Virus record (IMG/VR): IMGVR_UViG_3300027826_000159
Coordinates: 1 to 29,920 of that record
Length of the DNA: 29,920 nt
Reading direction: 5' to 3' (one strand)
Source of the DNA: a virus
Shown here piece after piece: positions 11,641 to 19,712 of the stretch. Both the position numbers and the translations under genes were made by a program. The notes beneath the pieces are model-generated. The model searched no databases, had not been told where the DNA came from, and was given only the letters and a program-made list of their open reading frames with translations. How positions within the stretch are numbered: the stretch's first letter is position 1; each line of letters opens with the position of its first letter.

Positions 11641-12688
11641 GCGCATCCCCGGCTGGTACGCCTCCGGGTATTGCGTCTATCTCAAGTCGTCGCCCGGCCG
11701 AGGAAAGACCACCGTCTTTTCCGAAGCGCCGGCGATCCTCTCGAAGAAGCTCGGTAAGAACTTCGGCCTCGTGATCATCAATGGGCCGTTGCTCAACCCG
11801 CCGGACTCGGTCGGCTATCTCATGCCGCGCGAAATCGAGGGACACCTGGAGTCGCTGTTCTCCGATCCGTTCTGGTTCAGGACGGACGAAGGCAAGCGGC
11901 TCGATCAGTATGACGGCGGGATCGTCGTTGTCGACGAAGCCGACAAGATGGACACCGACGTCAAGAAGATCATCGGTGAGGCCGCCCTGTCTGGTCGCCT
12001 CGGTCCGCATCGCCTGCCGAAGGGCTGGCGCGTGTGGATGGCGGGTAACCGCAGCGAGGATCGTTCCGGTTCGACCAAGGAGCTGGACCATCTGATCAAC
12101 CGCCGCATGGAAATCGACGTCACCGACGACCTCGAATCGTGGGTCGACTGGGCGATGAACAACGGTGTGATGCCCCTCACCGTGGCGTTCGCTTCCCAGA
12201 ACCCGCAGATCGTGTTCGCCGACAAGGTGCCTGACAAGCAGGGGCCGTGGTGCACGCCGCGGTCTCTGGTCGGTGCGGATCGGTATCTGCAAGCCATCTC
12301 CGAGAAGGGCAACATCCCCGACGATCCCACCGCGATGGAGGAAGTCGGAGGCATTATCGGTCAGGGTGCGACAGCGCAGTATTTCGCGTTCGTCAAGCTC
12401 GAGCGCGAGATGCCGAAGTACGAGACGATCGTCGCGGGTCCGGACAAGGCGAAGCTGCCGACGAAACCGGATGCCCAGATGCTCGTCTGTTACAACCTCG
12501 CGCACCGCGTCACGCAGAAGGACATCGTTCCCGTCATCAAGTACGTCGAACGGATGCCGAAGGAATTCAGCGTCACCTTCGCGAAGGCCGCGTGCAAGAA
12601 GGACATCTCGCTGGTCTCCACGCCTGCGATGCAGAAGTGGTGCATGGAGAACAGCTCACTGATGGCGGCCATCTCCGGCGCGAAGTAA
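11618..12688 (+). CDS. MoxR-type AAA+ ATPase
   Basis: 356 residues. Walker A is SSPGRGKTT (K30), Walker B is GIVVVDEADK (D106, E107), and the sensor-1-like segment is VWMAGNRSEDRS. LDHLINRRMEIDVTDDLESW follows, as in MoxR proteins that carry NR at the end of the AAA core. The C-terminal half holds the lid and a phage-specific extension. MoxR ATPases usually work with a VWA-domain partner encoded nearby. Here the metallopeptidase/VWA gene at 13838 fits, with three small genes between. Role: ATP-driven remodelling or metal insertion for the partner, by analogy. A strong hairpin (12708-12752) follows the gene. Confidence 0.85.
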   Translation: MKLNTVLERIPGWYASGYCVYLKSSPGRGKTTVFSEAPAILSKKLGKNFGLVIINGPLLNPPDSVGYLMPREIEGHLESLFSDPFWFRTDEGKRLDQYDGGIVVVDEADKMDTDVKKIIGEAALSGRLGPHRLPKGWRVWMAGNRSEDRSGSTKELDHLINRRMEIDVTDDLESWVDWAMNNGVMPLTVAFASQNPQIVFADKVPDKQGPWCTPRSLVGADRYLQAISEKGNIPDDPTAMEEVGGIIGQGATAQYFAFVKLEREMPKYETIVAGPDKAKLPTKPDAQMLVCYNLAHRVTQKDIVPVIKYVERMPKEFSVTFAKAACKKDISLVSTPAMQKWCMENSSLMAAISGAK

Positions 12689-12707
12689 TCGCACCGAAGA
12701 TACGCCT

Positions 12708-12752
12708 GCCGGGCTCGTCGCGTCCCCCGCCCCCGCGAGCGGCGAGCCCGGC
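12708..12752 (+). terminator. GC-rich hairpin after the MoxR gene, possible attenuator
   Basis: GCCGGGCTCG (12708-12717) pairs with CGAGCCCGGC (12743-12752), extended inward by TCGCG/CGCGA with a GCGG bulge. It is followed by CCTTTACC rather than a T-run, so partial termination or mRNA 3' protection is likelier than a full stop. It would set the MoxR level apart from the downstream genes. Confidence 0.5.
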
Positions 12753-12776
12753 CCTTTACCTTGGAGGTAACCCACC

Positions 12777-13319
12777 GTGCACCCACACATCAGGGAAAAG
12801 ATCCTCGAGGTGCGCAAGCAGCACGAGGAAGCAGGACGGCTTATCGACGCCGGCGCCGCTGCAATTCAAGCGGCCTTCGATGGCTTCGAAAAAGACGGGA
12901 TCGTCTACATCAGCAAAGAGGCCGCCGGATTGTTGCACCAGATTGGATCATCGCTTCGCGATGAGTTCAAAGAGCTCGCCTCGAAGTCCGATCGCATTCG
13001 GCCGTTCGCCGAGGAAGAGGCTCGCAGCCGGTGGGATGAGGCCACGCAAACTTGGCGGGAAATTCCTTTGATCACGATGGACGTACGCCGCAGCAAGAGA
13101 TCACAGCAGTTGGTGTCGTCGCTTCTGTTGGTCAGCAAAGTAGTTCGGCGGGGGGAGCAAGCCGAAGAAGGCGTTTCCCGCATCGAGCGCAAGGGCAATT
13201 GGACCTTCGTGTTCTTCGATGAAGAGGGCACGAAAGTCTTCCACGCGTGGCGCGAAGCGTGCCGCACCAATCCCGTCTTTCGCATCATTCTCGGAGTAAC
13301 CCCTGGAGGTAACCCATGA
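12777..13319 (+). CDS. Unknown helical protein in the MoxR operon, GTG start
   Basis: 180 residues from a GTG at 12777 preceded by GGAGG of the palindromic repeat TTACCT-TGG-AGGTAA (12756-12770). It is mostly helical and charged at the N-terminus (KILEVRKQHEEAGRLIDAGA). A middle segment reads YISKEAAGLLHQIGSSLRDE, and a C-terminal strand pair is KGNWTFVFFDEEGTKVF. No family recognised. Location between ATPase and VWA genes suggests it belongs to that system. Confidence 0.7.
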   Translation: MHPHIREKILEVRKQHEEAGRLIDAGAAAIQAAFDGFEKDGIVYISKEAAGLLHQIGSSLRDEFKELASKSDRIRPFAEEEARSRWDEATQTWREIPLITMDVRRSKRSQQLVSSLLLVSKVVRRGEQAEEGVSRIERKGNWTFVFFDEEGTKVFHAWREACRTNPVFRIILGVTPGGNP

Positions 13320-13570
13320 GCAACACGCTCACCATCCAAGTCCGCTTCGACCATCGTGACGCCGACACGAAGGAGGAGAAGGACAAGCAGATGCTGACCG
13401 CCGCCAAGATGGCCGCGAAGCACATCTACACCACCGCGCTGCTCTTGCAGGACAAGAGCAAGCCGCAGGTCGCGCTGTTCACCGAAGATATGTTCACGCC
13501 GCAGGAAGAGATCCTGCTGGCCGACGACATTCCGGAAGAGCAGCCTGCCGAAGATCAGGGCACCGGATGA
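13316..13570 (+). CDS. Small acidic-tailed protein in the MoxR operon
   Basis: 84 residues, ATG inside GAGGTAACCCATGA, overlapping the previous stop. It starts MSNTLTIQVRFDHRDADTKE, with a helix TAAKMAAKHIYTTALLLQDK and an acidic C-terminal tail (DDIPEEQPAEDQGTG). No family recognised. The ATGA overlaps on both sides show it is translated as part of this operon. Confidence 0.7.
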   Translation: MSNTLTIQVRFDHRDADTKEEKDKQMLTAAKMAAKHIYTTALLLQDKSKPQVALFTEDMFTPQEEILLADDIPEEQPAEDQGTG

Positions 13571-13854
13571 CGATCCCTCTGTTGGGATTCCCTTTTGAAG
13601 TGCTCGCGTCCAGCGGCCGCTTTTACCGGTGCGCTCCTAACGGAAGCGACACCGCGTTCGTTCTCGAGTCGCGTGAAGGCGACTACGTGGTCTATCGAGA
13701 GGGATCGGTGGAGTTCCTCGGCAAGAGGATCGTGATCCCGGAATCCTACGAAACGATTATCGAGGTCGTCGCCCGCTTGCACGAGCTCGGACAGCTTCCA
13801 CCTACACCAACACCGCCACCCAAAGAGAGGAGTGAGAATGGACAAGAAGCCTGA
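13567..13854 (+). CDS. Small beta-rich protein in the MoxR operon
   Basis: 95 residues with ATGA coupling. The N-terminal 75 residues alternate strands (FEVLASSGRFYRCAPNGSDT, then VLESREGDYVVYREGSVEFL) like a small barrel. They are followed by a Pro-rich tail (LPPTPTPPPKERSENGQEA). No family recognised. Its end overlaps the metallopeptidase start by 17 bases. Confidence 0.65.
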   Translation: MTIPLLGFPFEVLASSGRFYRCAPNGSDTAFVLESREGDYVVYREGSVEFLGKRIVIPESYETIIEVVARLHELGQLPPTPTPPPKERSENGQEA

Positions 13855-15088
13855 ACCGTGCGCACTCACACCGGCGCAGGAAAAAGCTTGGAGCGACACG
13901 CGCGTTTCGTTGCTCTGGCACTGCCCCGCGTTCTCGCACATTTTTTACACGATGCTCGACACCGTGAACTCGAAGCACATCGCGATGTTCACGAAGGACG
14001 TTCCGATCGCGGCCACCGATGGCTCTTCGCTCATCATCAACCCCGACACGTTCTTCAAATATAACCTGAACGAGCGCGTGTTCATCGTGGCGCACGAAAT
14101 CATGCACTGCATCTACAACCACTGCATCACGATGCACCAATTCGCCCAGCGGGGAAAGGTAAGTTACCCCGATGGTAAGTCGTTTCCCTACGACCAGCAG
14201 ACGATGAACCAGGCGCTCGACTTGGTGATCAACGACGCGCTGATCGAGTCGAAGGTCGGCCAGTTCAACAAGGACTGGCTGCACGACCCGAAGATCGCGA
14301 CGGCGAAGGATACCGGCCTCGACGCTTATCGGAAGCTGATCAAGGACAAGCCGCCGATGAGCGGCAAGGGCTTCGACATCCACCTGTCGCCGGGCGCCGG
14401 CAGGGGCCAAGATCCCAACACGGCGTCCCAGCAGCGAAACGAGATCGCGTGGAAGACGGCGATTGCCGCGGCGGCCAATGCCGCTCGTGCACAGGGCAAG
14501 CTTCCCGCCGGTCTCGAACGGCTCTTCGGAGAGCTTCTCGATCCGCAGATCGACTGGCGCGAGAAGATCCGTGCGCTGTTCGCGCGCAAGGTCGGTAGCG
14601 GCTCGTACAACTGGCAGAAGCCCGATCGCCGCCTGATCGTGCGGGGTATCGTTGCCCCCGGACGCTCCGGCTTCGGTGCCGGCACTGTCGTCGTCGGCTG
14701 CGATACGTCGGGATCTATCGGCGAGAAGGAATTGGATATGTTCTTCGCCGAGATGGCCGGGATCTTGGAAGATGTCCGGCCGCGCGAGCTCGTGGTGATC
14801 TGGTGTGACGCGAAAGTCCACCGCGTCGACGAGCTCTATGATCCGAGCGACCTCAACTCTGTGCGCTGCAAGGGCGCACCGGGGGGTGGTGGCACGGATT
14901 TTCGTCCGGTATTCGACGAGATTGCCGAGCGCGGTCTAGAGCCGGAGGCGCTCGTGTTCCTCACGGACGGCATGGGTTCGTTCCCCGATAAGCCGCCGGC
15001 TTACCCGGTGATCTGGGGGAACATCTATCCGAGTTCGAAATATCCGTTCGGCGACGTCGTTGACGTGCCGAGCGGGAGTGATGCCTGA
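13838..15088 (+). CDS. VWA-like protein with zinc metallopeptidase motif (DUF2201 type)
   Basis: I use the ATG at 13838 with AGGAG six bases upstream; a GTG at 13832 would overlap that site. The protein is 416 residues long. The N-terminal domain has FIVAHEIMHCIYNH, giving HExxH with H86, E87 and H90. A linker follows, then a VWA-like domain from ~285: VVGCDTSGSIG (MIDAS D289xSGS), GGGGTDFRP (T353) and VFLTDGMG (D377). This architecture matches DUF2201 (PF13203 plus PF09967). It is the expected partner of the MoxR ATPase at 11618. A metal-dependent binding or cleavage activity controlled by the ATPase is the working model. Confidence 0.85.
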   Translation: MDKKPEPCALTPAQEKAWSDTRVSLLWHCPAFSHIFYTMLDTVNSKHIAMFTKDVPIAATDGSSLIINPDTFFKYNLNERVFIVAHEIMHCIYNHCITMHQFAQRGKVSYPDGKSFPYDQQTMNQALDLVINDALIESKVGQFNKDWLHDPKIATAKDTGLDAYRKLIKDKPPMSGKGFDIHLSPGAGRGQDPNTASQQRNEIAWKTAIAAAANAARAQGKLPAGLERLFGELLDPQIDWREKIRALFARKVGSGSYNWQKPDRRLIVRGIVAPGRSGFGAGTVVVGCDTSGSIGEKELDMFFAEMAGILEDVRPRELVVIWCDAKVHRVDELYDPSDLNSVRCKGAPGGGGTDFRPVFDEIAERGLEPEALVFLTDGMGSFPDKPPAYPVIWGNIYPSSKYPFGDVVDVPSGSDA

Positions 15089-15203
15089 GGGGAGGTTATC
15101 CCCCGCTTCCACCGGTGGCAGTGCAGATGGCGGTTCCGACATTCCCGCTGTTTGTATGGGCGAACGTAGGCCGCGCGGTTCTTTCATGAGGCCGCGTGGA
15201 TAG
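15081..15203 (+). CDS. Possible 40-residue ORF coupled to the VWA gene
   Basis: ATG 15081 lies eight bases inside the VWA gene with GGGAG upstream. The frame reads MPEGRLSPASTGGSADGGSD and on to GSFMRPRG. It is low-complexity and may be chance. The 207-base gap to the next gene otherwise holds only a 17-codon ATG frame (15246-15299), whose TGA overlaps the next start. Confidence 0.25.
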   Translation: MPEGRLSPASTGGSADGGSDIPAVCMGERRPRGSFMRPRG

Positions 15204-15295
15204 GCGAGACAAGGCGAGGTTCCGCATCCCCTCAAGGCCGTAATCATGGCGGTGAAACCACGCAAGCCACCGAAAATTACCACGGAGGTAACTGA

Positions 15296-16006
15296 ATGAG
15301 TCGCGCAATCTCTTGGAACATCCATTCGCAGCTCAACCGGCGGATCATGTACCTGCACAGCGAGATGGCAAAGACGCAGTCCATCGAGCTCACGCACGAC
15401 GAGGTGCTGGACCTGATCGCCGACCCAGAAGATGCCTTCATCTTGAAGCGCGCCGGGGTTCTAACGAACCTCAATTCGGTGGACCAAACCCAAATCGGGT
15501 ACCCCGTTGGCGGCGAACACCATGCAGTAATTCAGGCGACGTGCCGCCCACACAACGGTAAGTCGCCGCCGGTGCTCCCCGCGCGCGCCACAGCGCGATA
15601 CGACCAAATATCCGATTCCCTGCGCGCAAAGCTCAACGCGTGGGCCGAACTTCGAATGGAGACGGCGAAAGGTTTTAGTCTAGCGCACTACGCGCTGGAT
15701 AATCTGGTCAGTACGTGCGGCTCCGCGCAGCAGATGCGGTTCTACTGGCCGGTGATCCTCACTCTGTGCGACGGCGTCGACGAGCTCAAGGAATTCGCCG
15801 ACAAGATTCGCGATTTCCGCGCGCCCAAAAATACGCCGTCACTCCCCGAAGACCTGCGGCAGGCATGTCGGATTTCGTCCGGCATAATCACCGCGTCAAA
15901 GCTGATCGAGGCGGCGCCGGCGCCCAAGGCGGAAGCCTTTGCCAACCTGACTTCGATGCCATCGTTCGAATTCTGCGGAAAGGCTGTCGATCGTAGGGAG
16001 ACCTAA
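15296..16006 (+). CDS. Unknown protein upstream of the DNA polymerase
   Basis: 236 residues. ATG follows the palindromic copy TTACC-ACGGA-GGTAA (15277-15291), which supplies GGAGG. Helical N-terminus (SWNIHSQLNRRIMYLHSEMA, then ELTHDEVLDLIADPEDAFIL). A middle helical domain begins ARYDQISDSLRAKLNAWAEL, and the C-terminus is helical with FEFCGKAVDRRET. No recognised family and no transmembrane segment. Placed before PolA, it may be a replication accessory, but the sequence does not show it. Confidence 0.7.
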   Translation: MSRAISWNIHSQLNRRIMYLHSEMAKTQSIELTHDEVLDLIADPEDAFILKRAGVLTNLNSVDQTQIGYPVGGEHHAVIQATCRPHNGKSPPVLPARATARYDQISDSLRAKLNAWAELRMETAKGFSLAHYALDNLVSTCGSAQQMRFYWPVILTLCDGVDELKEFADKIRDFRAPKNTPSLPEDLRQACRISSGIITASKLIEAAPAPKAEAFANLTSMPSFEFCGKAVDRRET

Positions 16007-16012
16007 ATAAAA

Positions 16013-16104
16013 GGCGCGCCGAGGACCACCATCCTCGACGCGCCGAACTCCACCCACAGGAGCACTCGCTGGTCGCGAGCGTCGCAACAGATAGGGGTTG
16101 CGAC
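16013..16104 (+). promoter_or_regulatory. Two-hairpin leader of the DNA polymerase gene
   Basis: GGCGCG (16013-16018) plus CGAGGA (16020-16025) pair with TCCTCG (16032-16037) and CGCGCC (16039-16044) around CCACCA. Then GTCGCAAC (16081-16088) pairs perfectly with GTTGCGAC (16097-16104) around AGATAGGG. The second loop contains a purine-rich GATAGGGG that could be a protein or ribosome contact. No T-run follows either hairpin, so translational or RNA-protein control of PolA is likelier than termination. Confidence 0.45.
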
Positions 16105-16137
16105 TCCCCAAGTCAACTATCGGTGGGTTTCAGAAAA

Positions 16138-18048
16138 ATGAAATTCGTTTTCCTCGACTACGAGACGTTCTACTCCAAGGAATACACGCTGCGCCGCATG
16201 ACGCCGGTGCAATACATCCTCGATCCCCGCTTCGAAATGATCGGCTGCGCCGTGAAAGAACGGCGTCAACCCGGTGTCTTTCTCGAGGACGCGGAGCTCC
16301 GCGCCTACTTTGCGTCGCTCGATCCGAAAGATACCTGCATGGTAACTTTCAACGCGCTGTTCGATATGTGCATCACAGCGTGGAAATATGACTTCGTGCC
16401 CAAGCTGATGGTCGACACGATGGGGGTCGCGCGCGCTTGCCGCGGCTCCGAACTCAAGCGCCTCAACCTCGAAACCGTAGCGGAGCATCTGGGCCTGCCG
16501 GCGAAAGGCAAGACGATCCTCAAAGTCGAGGGCATGTGCGGCGCGGCCATCAAGGCCGCCGGCCTCTGGCCGGATTACGAGGTGTACGCGCTCAACGATA
16601 ACGATCTGAACGAAGGGATCTTCGAGAAGCTTGTCGAGTCGGGTGAATTCCCGGCCGAAGAGCTGCCGGTCATGGATATGGTCCTGCGTTGCGCGATCAA
16701 ACCGCGCTTCATTCTCGACGCGCCGAAACTCGCTGTTCACCTCAACAGCATCGTCCAGCAGAAGAACGAACTTCTCGCCCAGGCAATGCTCGCGGGCGGC
16801 GTCGACGGCAAGAGCGATTTGATGTCGAACGATCGCTTCGCCGAGCTCCTGCGGAACGTCGGGTGCGAACCGCCGAAGAAGATTTCGCCGACGACCGGGC
16901 TTTCGACGTGGGCGTTCTCAAAGACCGATCCCGATTTCCTCGCACTTGAGGAGGACGACAACCCCGCGGTGCAGGCGCTGATCGCCGCCCGATTGGGTCA
17001 CAAGAGCACGCTCGAGGAGACGCGCACCAAGCGCCTGCTCGAGATTGCCGCCTTGAACTGGCCTGGTAAGGGACAAGTCGGACTGATGCCGGTGCCGCTG
17101 CGCTTCTCCGGCGCGCATACACATCGCCTGTCGGGCGAGTGGAAAATCAATATGCAGAACATGCCGGCGCGCGACGGCGTCAAGGCGCTCCGGCGCGCAC
17201 TCACGGTTGGCCCGGACGAAGAAGCCGTTGTCGCCGATGCCTCACAAATCGAGGCGCGCATTACCGCGTGGATCTGCGGCCAGACTGATCTTGTTGACGC
17301 GTTCGCGCGCGGAGCCGACGTCTATTCGGACTTTGCATCCGAAGTGTTCGACCAGCCGGTCAACCGCAAGGCAAAACTCCCGAACGGTGATCCTGATCCG
17401 CAACAAGTCGGCATGGGCTTCGTCGGCAAGACCGGAATTCTCAGCCTCGGCTTCGGCGTCGGCTGGGAGAAGTTTCAACGCTCGGTCAAAATCCTATCGA
17501 AGCAACAAATCGGTACCGCGATCGAGTTGGACGACGAGACGTCGATCAAGACCGTCAAAACTTATCGTCGAAAAAACTACCGGATTTCGGGTGCGTGGAA
17601 AACGCTCGGCGCGCATCTCAACATCCTGTCCGGCGGCGGCCGTGCTGAATTCGGTCCGTGCCTGATCGAGAAGGGCTCGATCCTGTTACCCAGCGGGTTA
17701 CGTCTCTTCTATCGCGACCTCCAGCAAGAAGGCGGTCAGTGGCGCTTCAAGTACGGACCCAAGACCAAATTTATTTGGGGTGGAGCGCTGCTCGAGAACA
17801 TCGTGCAAGCGATCGCCCGCATCGTGACTATGTCTGCTGCCGTACGAATTCAGCGGCGCGTGGCCAAGTACAACGTGTGGCTCAATCTGCAAGCGCACGA
17901 CGAGCTCGTCTTCATCACGCCGAAGCAACACGTCGCGGAGGTGAAGAAAATTATTCACGAGGAAATGGTGCGGCGCCCGCAATGGGCGTTGGACCTTCCG
18001 CTCGCCGCGGAGGTCGGAAGCGGCCCGACATACGGCGATGCAAAGTGA
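16138..18048 (+). CDS. Family A DNA polymerase with 3'-5' exonuclease-like N-terminus
   Basis: Start at ATG 16138; an upstream GTG at 16123 has no better ribosome site. The protein is 636 residues long. The N-terminus KFVFLDYETFYSKEYTLRRM is a DnaQ-type exonuclease motif I (DxE). Polymerase motif A is VVADASQIEARI (D367), motif B is GFVGKTGILSLGFGVGWEKF (K431), and motif C is LQAHDELVF (H587, D588, E589). No 5'-3' exonuclease domain, as usual for phage PolA. It is the replicative polymerase of this phage, working with the primase-helicase at 23259. It contains internal copies of GCGCACTCAC (17195) and GTTACC-N5-GGTTAC (17685-17701). Confidence 0.95.
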   Translation: MKFVFLDYETFYSKEYTLRRMTPVQYILDPRFEMIGCAVKERRQPGVFLEDAELRAYFASLDPKDTCMVTFNALFDMCITAWKYDFVPKLMVDTMGVARACRGSELKRLNLETVAEHLGLPAKGKTILKVEGMCGAAIKAAGLWPDYEVYALNDNDLNEGIFEKLVESGEFPAEELPVMDMVLRCAIKPRFILDAPKLAVHLNSIVQQKNELLAQAMLAGGVDGKSDLMSNDRFAELLRNVGCEPPKKISPTTGLSTWAFSKTDPDFLALEEDDNPAVQALIAARLGHKSTLEETRTKRLLEIAALNWPGKGQVGLMPVPLRFSGAHTHRLSGEWKINMQNMPARDGVKALRRALTVGPDEEAVVADASQIEARITAWICGQTDLVDAFARGADVYSDFASEVFDQPVNRKAKLPNGDPDPQQVGMGFVGKTGILSLGFGVGWEKFQRSVKILSKQQIGTAIELDDETSIKTVKTYRRKNYRISGAWKTLGAHLNILSGGGRAEFGPCLIEKGSILLPSGLRLFYRDLQQEGGQWRFKYGPKTKFIWGGALLENIVQAIARIVTMSAAVRIQRRVAKYNVWLNLQAHDELVFITPKQHVAEVKKIIHEEMVRRPQWALDLPLAAEVGSGPTYGDAK

Positions 18049-18263
18049 CCTTCGTGCAACTCTCTGAACACTTGAATGGATTTTGGTTCTGTTGCGGTTT
18101 TGTGACGCGCGACAGCTTGTCGCGTGACTCTCCGTTTTGTAAGGCGTGCGTAACCCAACCGAGAGGCACCACCACGCATGTCGGACGACGAAATCGAAGT
18201 TCTGCGGCAGCAACTGCGAGACCTGCGTGCCGCTCTCAACCAGAACAATCAGACCATCGCTAA
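18045..18263 (+). CDS. Possible small cysteine-rich protein coupled to PolA, GTG start
   Basis: The GTG at 18045 overlaps the PolA stop (GTGA) and opens a 72-residue frame. Its first 40 residues contain WFCCGFVTRDSLSRDSPFCK followed by AC. The two Cys pairs about 18 residues apart resemble a small zinc ribbon. The rest overlaps the next gene by 86 bases and looks like shadow sequence. Translation from the coupled GTG is plausible, but the long overlap is unusual. Confidence 0.4.
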   Translation: MTFVQLSEHLNGFWFCCGFVTRDSLSRDSPFCKACVTQPRGTTTHVGRRNRSSAAATARPACRSQPEQSDHR

Positions 18264-18540
18264 CACGTTTCGTCTCTCCCCGGCCCAGAACAATCTGTTC
18301 GGCCTTCTCATCTCACTCGATACCGTCACGCCTGAAATCATCCGGCAGCGGCTCGAGATCGCGACTGACGCCAAGGTCGCCGTTCACCGCCTTCGCCGCC
18401 ACCTGAAAGAGTGGGAGATCCAAATCCACTCGCGGCGCAACGTCGGCTACTGGCTCGACGAAGAAACCAAAGAAAAAATCCGCGGGATGATTACCCCGCA
18501 GGTTACGGAGAGCGAAACGAAACCATCCGTAGCCGCATAA
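18178..18540 (+). CDS. Orphan OmpR/PhoB-type winged-helix DNA-binding protein
   Basis: 120 residues. After a coiled-coil-like start (IEVLRQQLRDLRAALNQNNQ) the effector domain runs from ~33 to ~95: LSPAQNNLFGLLISLDTVTP, recognition helix around VAVHRLRRHLKEW, and wing HSRRNVGYWLD. This is the pattern of Trans_reg_C domains (IxxxRxxGYxL) without a receiver domain. It probably controls phage transcription. A second protein of the same type is at 26300. It carries an ATTACC-N5-GGTTAC copy (18490-18506) in its coding sequence. Confidence 0.75.
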   Translation: MSDDEIEVLRQQLRDLRAALNQNNQTIANTFRLSPAQNNLFGLLISLDTVTPEIIRQRLEIATDAKVAVHRLRRHLKEWEIQIHSRRNVGYWLDEETKEKIRGMITPQVTESETKPSVAA

Positions 18541-18565
18541 CCACACTCACCCACAGCGAGTAACG

Positions 18566-18997
18566 ATGGCGATCAGCGATCTTTGTCCTCCCAAATACAA
18601 CTATCTCGGCGAGCCCGTAGAGAGAATTCTGAGAGATCCGAATATATCTCCGGATTGCAAACACGAGATCCTGCAGCGACTCAAAGGGCTGGAGATGGAT
18701 TATCTCCAGAGGTACACGCCGATGCCGTCCGCTATGGCGGAAATGTTCCAAGCGATGGTCGGCACCCCCAAATTCGAGAAAGCCCATAAAGGCATGGGGC
18801 TGATCGACATGATCAAGCACCGTCTCCGCACGCCCGACTCGTCCAAGTTTTTTGACTACTGGGACGCAGCGAGGGTCGCCGACACGGTGCACGTGTTCGT
18901 CATCACCGGCAACGAGTCGGTAATCCTCAAGGACGATTGGGCGATGTTCCCCTCCGACTCGCTGATCACGCAGCTTCGCGTGCTGGAGAACCGCTGA
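18566..18997 (+). CDS. Unknown protein, distant AQ-motif ending
   Basis: 143 residues. ATG after CACCCACAGCGAGTAACG. N-terminal half helical (ILQRLKGLEMDYLQRYTPMP). A C-terminal strand segment VHVFVITGNESVILKDDWAM is followed by FPSDSLITQLRVLENR. That last part mirrors the FPSDAMVAQVLLVT end of the protein at 19713, so both may belong to the AQ-motif family. No known domain recognised. Stop and next ATG overlap (TGATG). Confidence 0.7.
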   Translation: MAISDLCPPKYNYLGEPVERILRDPNISPDCKHEILQRLKGLEMDYLQRYTPMPSAMAEMFQAMVGTPKFEKAHKGMGLIDMIKHRLRTPDSSKFFDYWDAARVADTVHVFVITGNESVILKDDWAMFPSDSLITQLRVLENR

Positions 18998-19692
18998 TGG
19001 CGGTCACTCAATTCCGCGGAGGGCCGAAGCCCTTCACGTGGAGCTATAGTCGCCTGAAAAACTTCGAGACGTGCCCCAAGCGGCACTACCATCTCGAAGT
19101 CGCCAAAGACGTCAAAGAGGAAGAGAGCGAGCAGCTCCTCTGGGGCAACCAGGTTCACGCGGCGTGCGCGGCGCGCATCGCCAAGAACACGCCACTGCCG
19201 ATCACCATGACGTCGTTCGAGCCGTGGTGCCAGAAGATCCTCGCCGGCGCCGACCAGCCCGGCGTCCGCATCCTCGTCGAGCAGAAGCTCGCGATCACCA
19301 AAGAGTTCGGCCCGTGCGGGTTTTTCGACGCGCCGGTGTGGTTCCGCGCGGTCGGCGACGTCATCAAGGTGGCCGGCCCGGTGGCGCTGATCGTCGACTG
19401 GAAGACCGGCAAGATCGTCGAGGACTCGGTGCAGCTTGCGCTCGCCGCCGCCTGCGTCTTCGCGCATTACCCCGAAGTGCAGAAGGTGCGTAGCGAATTT
19501 ATCTGGCTCAAAGAGAACGCCAGCACGCGCGAGGACTTCACGCGCGAGGGAATGGTCGAGCTCTGGAAGGGGCTATGGCCGCGTATCGAGTCGCTCAAGC
19601 ACGCCTACGAGACGAACTCGTATCCGGCGAAGCCCGGCCGCCTCTGCCGCAACTGGTGCCCGGTGAAACAATGTCCGTACCACGGGGAATAA
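18997..19692 (+). CDS. Cas4/RecB-type PD-(D/E)XK nuclease with four-cysteine cluster
   Basis: Start at ATG 18997 (TGATG overlap); 231 residues. WSYSRLKNFETCPKRHYHLE is the typical N-terminus of the PDDEXK_1 family (PF12705). The nuclease core shows GNQVHAACAAR, EQKLAIT, AVGDVIKV and ALIVDWKTGK (D134, K136). C26 near the N-terminus with C217, C221 and C226 (CRNWCPVKQC) is the arrangement that binds a 4Fe-4S cluster in Cas4 and AddB. There are no cas genes nearby, so this is a recombination or DNA-end-processing nuclease, likely acting with the VRR-NUC protein and helicase that follow. Confidence 0.85.
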   Translation: MAVTQFRGGPKPFTWSYSRLKNFETCPKRHYHLEVAKDVKEEESEQLLWGNQVHAACAARIAKNTPLPITMTSFEPWCQKILAGADQPGVRILVEQKLAITKEFGPCGFFDAPVWFRAVGDVIKVAGPVALIVDWKTGKIVEDSVQLALAAACVFAHYPEVQKVRSEFIWLKENASTREDFTREGMVELWKGLWPRIESLKHAYETNSYPAKPGRLCRNWCPVKQCPYHGE

Positions 19693-19712
19693 CCGCGAGG
19701 ACTCTTGGCGAG

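Noticed and set aside
11555-12505. 316-codon minus-strand open frame
   Set aside because: Antisense to the MoxR ATPase, whose motifs are unambiguous.
13802-14821. 339-codon minus-strand open frame
   Set aside because: Antisense shadow of the metallopeptidase/VWA gene; no ribosome site and shadow-type composition.
18997-19692. Cas4 as part of a CRISPR system
   Set aside because: No other cas gene and no regularly spaced repeats in the window; phage Cas4-like nucleases are common without CRISPR.
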